This document shows, piece by piece, positions 58,260 to 64,000 of a stretch of DNA of 64,000 nucleotides (positions within the stretch are counted from its first letter, which is position 1; the number at the start of each line of letters is the position of its first letter). Position numbers and translations under genes: made by a program. A model generated the notes under the pieces. That model had not been told where the DNA came from. It saw nothing but the letters and a program-made list of their open reading frames with translations, and ran no database searches. Origin of the DNA: Cellulomonas sp. KH9 (lineage in GTDB: Bacteria > Actinomycetota > Actinomycetes > Actinomycetales > Cellulomonadaceae); NCBI RefSeq assembly GCF_900114185.1, contig NZ_FOSE01000001.1, positions 46,485-110,484 of the forward strand, written 5' to 3'.

Positions 58260-60173
58260 TCACCCCCGCGGTCGCACCACCCCCGCGCTGCCGCCCCCGC
58301 GGCGCACCGGCTCCGCGACCGACAGCAGCCTGCCGCGGTCGAGGACCTCGATCGCGGTGGCCGCGCCGATCTCCGGGACGTCGGTGAACGTGTGCCCCAG
58401 CGCCTCCAGACCGGGGCGCGGGAACGCCGGCTCCGCCTGCACGGGTGACGCGTTGCGCGGTGTGGCGCGCGGCGCGGCCACGGCCTGGTCGAGCGGCATG
58501 CCCAGGTCGATCCGGTTGACCAGCGTCTGCAGCACCGTGGTGATGATCGTCGCGCCGCCGGGGGAGCCGAGGGCGAGGAACGGTCGGCCGTCCCGGAGGA
58601 CGATCGTCGGCGCCATGGACGACCGCGGGCGCTTGCCCGGGCCGGGCAGGTTCGGGTCCGACCCGTCCTGCGTGTCCGTGAAGCTGAAGTCCGTCAGCTC
58701 GTTGTTCAGCAGGAACCCGCGCCCGGGTACGACGATCCCGTTGCCGCCGGTGGACTCGATGGTCAGGGTGTACGCGACGACGTTGCCCCAGCGGTCGGCC
58801 GTGGTCAGGTGGGTGGTCGACGTCCCCTCCGGCGACTCGACGCCCGGGTCGGTGCCGTCACCGCAGCCGTCGTACGTCCCGTCCGGGACGCCCGGGGCGA
58901 CCGGCTTGGGCAGCGCGGCCGTCGGGTCGATCAGGCAGGCCCGCTCGGCGGCGAACCCGTCGGACAGCAGCGCGTCGAGCGGGACGTCGACGAACGCGGG
59001 GTCGCCCACGTACCGGTTGCGGTCGGCGAACGCGAGGGACGACGCCTCGATGTACCGGTGCAGCGCCTGGGTGTCGTCGAGGGCGCCGAGGTCCACGGTC
59101 TCGAGGATGTTCAGCGCCTCACCCACGGTGGACCCGCCGGACGACGGCGGTGCCATGCCGTACACGTCGAGCCCGCGGTACGTCACGTGGGTCGGGTCGC
59201 GCGGCACGACGTCGTACGCGGCGAGGTCGGACGTCTCCAGCAGCCCGGGCCGCACGACGCGCGTGCTGCCCGGGGTGACCGGCGGCTGCTGCACCGTGTC
59301 GACGATCTCCTGCGCCAGCGGCCCGGTGTACAGCGCGTCGACGCCGTCGCGCGCCAGCAGCCGGTACGTGGCCGCCAGGTCGGGGTTGCGCAGCACCGAC
59401 CCGACACGCGGCGGCGCGCCGCCCGGCAGGTACAGCGCGGCGGTCGACGGGAAGTCGGCGAACCGGTCGGCGTTCGCCGTGGTCTGGTCGACGAACGTCT
59501 GGTCGACGACGAACCCCTTCTCCGCGACGCGGGTGGCACCGGCCAGCGCGTCGCGCAGGCTGATCGTGCCCCACGTGTCGAGCGCCGCCTGCCACGTCGC
59601 CGGCGTCCCCGGCACCCCGACGGACAGGCCCGACGTGACGGCCTGGTCGAACGGGATCGCGGTCCCGTTCTCGACGAACGCGTCGGGACCCATGGCGGCC
59701 GGGGCGGTCTCGCGGCCGTCGATCGTCTGGACCGTGCCCGTCGCGGCGTCGTGGACGACGAGGAACCCGCCGCCGCCGATCCCGGCCGAGTACGGCTCGG
59801 TCACGCCCAGCGTCGCCGCGGCGGCCACCGCGGCGTCGACCGCGTTGCCGCCGCGGCGCAGCACGTCGAGGCCCACGCGGGTCGCGTCGGGGTCCACCGT
59901 GGCGACGGCACCGCCGCTGCCGACGGCGACCGGGACCTTGGCGGGCGGACGGTGCGGGCCGGGCTTGCCCGGTCCCGGCTTCCCGGGGCGCCCTCGGCCG
60001 TCGACCTGGGCGCCGTCGACCTCGTCGCCACCGACCTGGGCGCCGTCCACCGCGGTGCCCTCGGACGTCGAGCCGGCACCCGGCGGCGCTGCGGCCGCGG
60101 GCAGCGCCCCGGCGGCGAGCGCCAGCGACGCGGCGGCGACGACGAGCGGACGGGCGATCGTGGACGTGCGCAT
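58260..60173 (-). CDS. ggt: Gamma-glutamyltransferase, secreted
   Basis: A 637-residue secreted N-terminal-nucleophile hydrolase that cleaves gamma-glutamyl bonds of glutathione-like peptides. Signal peptide ends near AAAAP. The autocleavage/nucleophile site is T453 in STTHLTTADRWGN. The small-subunit motif GGGFLVVHDA and the large-subunit RSSMAPTIVLRDGRPFLALG with GSPGGATIITTVLQTL are typical. The N-terminal 60 residues contain a four-times-repeated VDGAQV/VGGDEV spacer. AGGGGG precedes the ATG. Confidence 0.94.
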   Translation of the reverse strand: MRTSTIARPLVVAAASLALAAGALPAAAAPPGAGSTSEGTAVDGAQVGGDEVDGAQVDGRGRPGKPGPGKPGPHRPPAKVPVAVGSGGAVATVDPDATRVGLDVLRRGGNAVDAAVAAAATLGVTEPYSAGIGGGGFLVVHDAATGTVQTIDGRETAPAAMGPDAFVENGTAIPFDQAVTSGLSVGVPGTPATWQAALDTWGTISLRDALAGATRVAEKGFVVDQTFVDQTTANADRFADFPSTAALYLPGGAPPRVGSVLRNPDLAATYRLLARDGVDALYTGPLAQEIVDTVQQPPVTPGSTRVVRPGLLETSDLAAYDVVPRDPTHVTYRGLDVYGMAPPSSGGSTVGEALNILETVDLGALDDTQALHRYIEASSLAFADRNRYVGDPAFVDVPLDALLSDGFAAERACLIDPTAALPKPVAPGVPDGTYDGCGDGTDPGVESPEGTSTTHLTTADRWGNVVAYTLTIESTGGNGIVVPGRGFLLNNELTDFSFTDTQDGSDPNLPGPGKRPRSSMAPTIVLRDGRPFLALGSPGGATIITTVLQTLVNRIDLGMPLDQAVAAPRATPRNASPVQAEPAFPRPGLEALGHTFTDVPEIGAATAIEVLDRGRLLSVAEPVRRGGGSAGVVRPRG

Positions 60174-60238
60174 GGCGGCCCCCTGGTGGTGCGGACGTCA
60201 GGTGTCCTGCCTACCACCGGACGCCGCGGGTCACCCGC

Positions 60239-61429
60239 TCAGGAGACCTTGCCCCGCAGCAGCCGGTGCCAGTACACCTGCGGCTCCACGTACCGGTCGA
60301 ACAGGTACAGCGACCGGCGCGGCCGCACCAGGTCGGGGAACGGGATCGTCGGCTCGGCGTGGCCCTCACGGTCGTGCTCGGCCAGCAGCAGCTGGTGGCG
60401 CGACGTCGTCACGGGCGCCACCGTGTACCCGTCGTAGTGCCGCAGCGGCGCACCCACCAGGTGCGCGGGGATGTTGTGCGCCACCACCGGCACCTGCTTG
60501 CGCAGCGCACCGCCGGACGGTGACGTGTCGACCGTCGCGACGTCCCCCAGCGCCCACACGCGCGGGTGCGTGCGGTGCTGCAGGGTCAGCGGGTCCACGT
60601 CGACGAACCCGTCGGTGCCCTCGGCGTCCAGCCCGCTCGCCGCGACCCACCCCGGTGCCCGGTGCGGCGGGGCGACGAACAGCGCACCGTAGCGGAGCGT
60701 GGCCGTGCCGTCCGCCGATCGCAGCTGCAGCGTGCGCGCCGCGGGGTCGACCCGCTCCACGACGGTGCCCGTGCGCAGCCGCACACCGTAGTCGTCGGCG
60801 GCGGCGCGCAGCTCCTGGTCGGCGCGCGCGGTGCCCGCCAGCCGCGACCCCTCGACGACGAGGTCGATCGCGACGTCGCCGAGCACCCCGGTGCTGCGCC
60901 AGTGGTCCGCCGCCAGGAACAGCGGCTTGAGGCCGACGGGTGAGCACGGCACGTGGCGGTCGGACACGACGAAGACGGCGCGTCCCGACGTGAGCGTCGA
61001 GAGCATGTCCCACGCCTCGGGGGCGTGCTCCGGCAGGTAGCTGGTCGAGGCGTGCAGCGTCGCGCACGCCTCGCGCAGGCCGGGGACCGCGTCCCAGTCG
61101 ACCTGCGACCCCGGGCACAGCACGAGGTCCCCGTACGCGAGCTCGCCGCCGCCGGCCAGGTGCACCACCGAGGCGTCCGGGTCGACGGCCGTCACGCTGT
61201 CCTGGTACCAGCGCACCCCCGCCGGCACGACGTCGGCCTGCGCGCGCGTCAGGTCGTCGATCGTCGCGGCACCCCCGGCGACGTACGACAGCAGCGGCTG
61301 GTAGTGGTGCGTGGGAGACGGCTCGACGAGGGCCACGTCCGGGCACCCGCCGCGCAGCAGCTTCGCGGCGAGCGAGATGCCCGCGTTGCCGCCCCCGACG
61401 ACGAGGACACGATGGCGGGGAGGGGTCAT
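60239..61429 (-). CDS. SQR-like NAD(P)/FAD oxidoreductase
   Basis: A 396-residue flavoprotein of the sulfide:quinone oxidoreductase/NDH-2 family. FAD motif VLVVGGGNAGISLAAKLLRG at the start, PTHHYQPLLSYVAGG as in SQR, a possible redox Cys in RHVPCSPVGLKPLFL, and the second motif RVWALGDVATVDTSPSGGAL. The C-terminal LYLFDRYVEPQVYWHRLLRG is the membrane-associated amphipathic tail. It would pass electrons to quinone. It stands 65 bp upstream of ggt in the same direction. Confidence 0.85.
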   Translation of the reverse strand: MTPPRHRVLVVGGGNAGISLAAKLLRGGCPDVALVEPSPTHHYQPLLSYVAGGAATIDDLTRAQADVVPAGVRWYQDSVTAVDPDASVVHLAGGGELAYGDLVLCPGSQVDWDAVPGLREACATLHASTSYLPEHAPEAWDMLSTLTSGRAVFVVSDRHVPCSPVGLKPLFLAADHWRSTGVLGDVAIDLVVEGSRLAGTARADQELRAAADDYGVRLRTGTVVERVDPAARTLQLRSADGTATLRYGALFVAPPHRAPGWVAASGLDAEGTDGFVDVDPLTLQHRTHPRVWALGDVATVDTSPSGGALRKQVPVVAHNIPAHLVGAPLRHYDGYTVAPVTTSRHQLLLAEHDREGHAEPTIPFPDLVRPRRSLYLFDRYVEPQVYWHRLLRGKVS

Positions 61430-61511
61430 GGCGGCACGCTTCCCACGGGACGACGGTGTGCGGCCACGCTAGGGCCGGCGTCGACGGACCGCGCGGCGAG
61501 TGCCCGGGCCG

Positions 61512-62378
61512 TCAGCCCTCGGGCTGGCCCGCCAGCAGCCACCTGATGGACCGGGTCGCCACGTGCCCGGAGGCCCGGGCCGCCGCACGGGCGACCCGGC
61601 CGCGGTCCGGCAGGCCGAGCTCGGCGCGCGCCCAGTCCGGCAGGGACTCGACGGCGGCCGCGCCCAGCGCCGTGTACCCCGGGCGCAGCGTGCGGGGCAC
61701 CGGCGGCTCCCGCAGCAGGAACTGCGCCGCGTCCAGGGCCGCCGGGGTCGCGCGGAGCACCGGGCGGTAGCCCTCGATGGCCTCGCGCAGGCCGTCCGCG
61801 GTCTCCGGCACGTCCGCGGCACCCAGCGCGCGGCCGATCCGCGCGGCCTGCGCGGCGTACTCGTCGGCGCGCTCGGGGGTCAGGGGGTGCTGCCCGTAGC
61901 GGGTGTGCGCGTCGAGGAAGCTCTCGATCTCGGTCACGTGCACCCAGCGCAGCAGGTCCGGGTCGGACGCCGCGTACGCGATGCCGTCCGGGGTCACGCC
62001 GCGCACCCGGTCGTGGATGGTGCGGATCGCGTCGATCGCCGCCTGGGCGTCGTCCGCCGTGCCGAAGACGGTGGTCGCCAGGAACGTGCTGGTCCCGGCC
62101 AGGCGGCCCCACGGGTCCTGCCGGAAGTCGGAGTGGCTCGCGACGCCCGCCATCGCCGCCGGGTGCAGGGACTGCAGGAGCAGCGAGCGCAGCCCGCCGA
62201 CGAACATCGACGCGTCCCCGTGCACGACGCGGATGGCGGCGTCCGGCCCGAACCAGCGCGGGCCGGGACGGTGGTGGATCCGCTCGCGGCTGCGCGGCCC
62301 GTGCGGCCCGGCGACACGCAGGAACAGCGCCTCGCCGGAGCGGGCGCGCCAGCGTCGGACGGGGTCGACGAGCGTCAC
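61512..62378 (-). CDS. MpaB/Lcp-family oxygenase (DUF2236)
   Basis: A 288-residue member of the oxygenase MpaB/latex-clearing-protein family. The diagnostic stretch is VVHGDASMFVGGLRSLLLQS then LHPAAMAGVASHSDFRQDPW, which carries the His and Asp/Glu residues of the heme-type pocket; WVHVTEIESFLDAHTRYG is the second conserved block. Substrate unknown. GTG 62378 lies just after GGTGGGGG. It precedes the SQR-like gene in the same direction with a gap of 82 bp. Confidence 0.85.
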   Translation of the reverse strand: MTLVDPVRRWRARSGEALFLRVAGPHGPRSRERIHHRPGPRWFGPDAAIRVVHGDASMFVGGLRSLLLQSLHPAAMAGVASHSDFRQDPWGRLAGTSTFLATTVFGTADDAQAAIDAIRTIHDRVRGVTPDGIAYAASDPDLLRWVHVTEIESFLDAHTRYGQHPLTPERADEYAAQAARIGRALGAADVPETADGLREAIEGYRPVLRATPAALDAAQFLLREPPVPRTLRPGYTALGAAAVESLPDWARAELGLPDRGRVARAAARASGHVATRSIRWLLAGQPEG

Positions 62379-62513
62379 GCCCCCACCGTACGGACCGGAC
62401 CGTGGAGCGCCAGCCGGAAACCCCCGACCCGATGAGTTCGCCGGCTCACCCGGGTCGGTCCCTCCGACCGCAGCCCAGCCGAGCGCGCGGGCGACACGTG
62501 CCGAGGAGGAACC

Positions 62514-62984
62514 ATGGGAACGACCCCGATCGACAGGCCCACCGTCCGCATCGCCGCCGTGCGGGCGACGGTGCCCGCCGCGGAGCTGGTCGCGTACTTC
62601 GACCGCACGTACTCCACGGTGGGCGACGTCGTGCGAGGCCAGGGCTGGACGCTCAGCGGCCCGGCGCTGGCCTGGTACCGCGGCATGCCGGCAGACACCG
62701 TGGACGTGACCGGCGGGTTCCCGGTCGAGGGCGCGCCCCTCGGGCCGGTGTCCGACGGGGTCGAGGTCATGGAGCTGCCCGGCGGTGCGTCGCTGGAGGC
62801 GACGCACACCGGACCGTACGACCAGCTCCCCGCGGCCTGGGACCGCCTCGAGCAGGAGCGTGCCGCCCTCGGCGTGGACGGGCGCGGCGACTTCTGGGAG
62901 GAGTACGTCACCGACCCGTCCCCGGGTGGTGACCCCGCGGCCAACGTCACCCGGCTCGTCCTGCCGCTGCGCGCGGAGGCGTGA
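62514..62984 (+). CDS. GyrI-like ligand-binding domain protein
   Basis: A 156-residue single-domain GyrI-like protein (SHS2 pair). The order RIAAVRATVPAAELVAYFDR, ALAWYRGMPADTVDVTGGFP and EATHTGPYDQLPAAWDRLEQ matches the family, with the conserved Glu near FWEEYVTDP. It would bind a cationic or aromatic small molecule; no DNA-binding domain is attached. GAGGAA precedes the ATG. Its stop codon lies in the first copy of a 22-bp tandem repeat. Confidence 0.88.
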   Translation: MGTTPIDRPTVRIAAVRATVPAAELVAYFDRTYSTVGDVVRGQGWTLSGPALAWYRGMPADTVDVTGGFPVEGAPLGPVSDGVEVMELPGGASLEATHTGPYDQLPAAWDRLEQERAALGVDGRGDFWEEYVTDPSPGGDPAANVTRLVLPLRAEA

Positions 62985-63049
62985 CGGGGCGAGCGCGGAG
63001 GCGTGACGGGGCGAGCGCGGAGGCGTGACGGGGCGAGCGCGGAGGCGTG
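62971..63049. repeat. 22-bp tandem repeat across a stop codon
   Basis: The unit begins GCGCGGAGGCGTGACGGGGC and ends GA; three full copies (62971-62992, 62993-63014, 63015-63036) and 13 bp of a fourth are present. The GyrI-like stop is in copy 1. Confidence 0.92.
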
Positions 63050-63064
63050 CGGGGCGGCGACGGC

Positions 63065-63433
63065 TCAGTCCCCGCCGCCCGTCCGGCCCTCGAACAGCCC
63101 GATCTCGTTGCCGTCGGGGTCGCGGAACGACGCCCACCAGCTCGTCTCGTCGATGGGCGTGCGCGACCGGAGCACCTCGCCGCCCAGCGCGGTCGCCTGG
63201 GCGAGGGCGGCGTCGATCGAGTCGACCTCCACGTAGCTGCGGGGTGCGGTGAAACCCTCGCCGCGCGGTGCCAGGCCGCCGCCGCTGACCTTGTTCGGGG
63301 CCGACCACATGGGGTAGCCCTCGAACCCGGGGATCTCCTGGATGTCCCAGCCGAACACGGTGCCGTAGAACCGTGACGCCGCCTGCGTGTCGCTGACGGG
63401 GATGTCGATGTGGGTGATGTCGCCGTGCGCCAT
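63065..63433 (-). CDS. VOC-family protein
   Basis: A 122-residue single VOC (glyoxalase/bleomycin-resistance) domain. It begins DITHIDIPVSDTQAASRFYG, with HIDI giving the first metal ligand, and ends WWASFRDPDGNEIGLFEGR with the terminal Glu ligand. It is of the type often fused or linked to stress-response regulators. GGAGGGAC stands about 8 nt before the ATG. Unrelated in position to the VOC gene at 4659. Confidence 0.9.
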   Translation of the reverse strand: MAHGDITHIDIPVSDTQAASRFYGTVFGWDIQEIPGFEGYPMWSAPNKVSGGGLAPRGEGFTAPRSYVEVDSIDAALAQATALGGEVLRSRTPIDETSWWASFRDPDGNEIGLFEGRTGGGD

Positions 63434-63724
63434 GGCCGTCGTCCCTCCGCCGTGCCCGATCTGTCGGATTCAGGCTAGGTGCACCCTCCGACATCCGGGA
63501 GGGGTCAGGACGGCAGGGACTCGGTGAACCGCACGATCCCCGCGGCGAGCGCCCGCCGCGAACGCCAGGACCAGCACGACGGCGTTCGCCGGGCACCGCC
63601 GGGCACCGCCCGGCCGACGGGCCGTCACCCGTTCGGGGCGTATCACCCGCGCGGCGTCGCGCTCCTGCCGCCGTGACCCTCGTGCGCCCGGCGCCGAGGG
63701 CCCGACGGCCGAGGAGGCGCTCGC
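63434..63724. other. Gap before the FAD-linked oxidase gene
   Basis: 290 bp without a supported gene. A minus-strand stretch at about 63505-63600 reads as a C-terminus-like peptide (RRALAAGIVRFTESLPS then stop) and might be a gene remnant, but its upstream frame is not convincing. Short CACCGCCGGG direct repeats occur at 63595-63612. Confidence 0.35.
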
Positions 63725-64000
63725 ATGGACCGACCCCCGCGCACCGACGCACGGGCGGACGCGGCCGTCGCGGCGCTGGCCGCGGCCCTGGCCGGTCGGG
63801 TCCCCGCCCACGCGCCGGGCACCGCGGAGCACGCCGCGCTGTCGACGACCACCAACCTGACGGTGCCGCAGCGTCCGGCGCTGGTCGCCGCGCCCCGCAG
63901 CCCGCAGGAGGTCGCGGACGTCGTGCGCCTGGCGGGCGAGCACGGGGTCCCCGTCGCGGTGCAGGGCACGGGCCACGGCGCCTCGGCACCGCTCGACGGC
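63725..64000 (+). CDS. FAD-linked oxidase (partial, right edge)
   Basis: The first 92 residues of a flavoprotein of the FAD_binding_4 (berberine-bridge/GlcD-like) family. RPALVAAPRSPQEVADVVRL and GVPVAVQGTGHGAS are the beginning of the PP-loop FAD domain, the latter marking the covalently or tightly bound flavin loop. GAGGAGG lies 7 nt before the ATG. The rest is outside the window, so the substrate class cannot be given. Confidence 0.8.
   Translation, partial: MDRPPRTDARADAAVAALAAALAGRVPAHAPGTAEHAALSTTTNLTVPQRPALVAAPRSPQEVADVVRLAGEHGVPVAVQGTGHGASAPLDG

Noticed and set aside
63470..63976. Minus-strand gene opposite the FAD-linked oxidase
   Set aside because: The frame is rich in Arg/Gly without motifs, while the plus strand has a good ribosome-binding site and clear FAD-domain sequence.

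Overview
The window is about 64 kb of very GC-rich DNA with strong G/C third-position bias, GTG/TTG starts, ATGA-type gene overlaps and TAgggT-like -10 boxes. The gene content (secreted GH9, GH10, GH51 and CE2 enzymes with family-2 cellulose-binding modules, plus a class-E-sortase-type LAATG anchor) points to a plant-polymer-degrading actinobacterium of the Cellulomonas type. That assignment is inference from gene content. No rRNA, tRNA, CRISPR array, prophage or insertion sequence was seen.

Layout. 0-1.2 kb: two overlapping minus-strand ORFs that look like one zinc metalloprotease broken by a frameshift, running off the left edge. 1.4-4.2 kb: GH9 cellulase. 4.4-9 kb: small protein, VOC/SRPBCC/ArsR operon, serine hydrolase, and an MFS gene behind a three-site operator array. 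9.1-20.5 kb: two secreted GH10 xylanases and a GH10 lipoprotein, interspersed with an MBL hydrolase, a DHA2 exporter, an ALF-repeat wall protein, an RluA-type synthase, a DinB protein and an SMP-30 lactonase. 20.6-25.4 kb: a tightly overlapping four-gene operon (PaaK-like adenylate-forming enzyme, internally duplicated unknown protein, GNAT, nitroreductase). 25.5-38 kb: oxidative genes (FAD monooxygenase, GMC oxidase, catalase, KstD-like dehydrogenase with TetR) and several unknowns. 37.8-45.9 kb: LacI regulator, GH51 arabinofuranosidase operon, VanZ, YceI, HAD phosphatase, CE2-CBM2 acetylesterase. 46.2-57.8 kb: an RHS-Hint polymorphic toxin, its likely HEAT-repeat immunity protein, and a large LamG/FG-GAP secreted protein. 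57.9-64 kb: KTSC-like protein, gamma-glutamyltransferase, SQR-like flavoprotein, MpaB-like oxygenase, GyrI-like and VOC proteins, and a FAD-linked oxidase running off the right edge.

The carbohydrate genes are scattered single transcription units, but most carry LacI-type palindromes at their promoters. This suggests a dispersed regulon for xylan/cellulose use: GH9 and GH10 enzymes cut backbones, CE2 removes acetyl groups, GH51 removes arabinose, and the LacI regulator beside GH51 gives local control. The most distinctive module is the toxin-immunity block, where base composition falls across the toxin tip and immunity gene.
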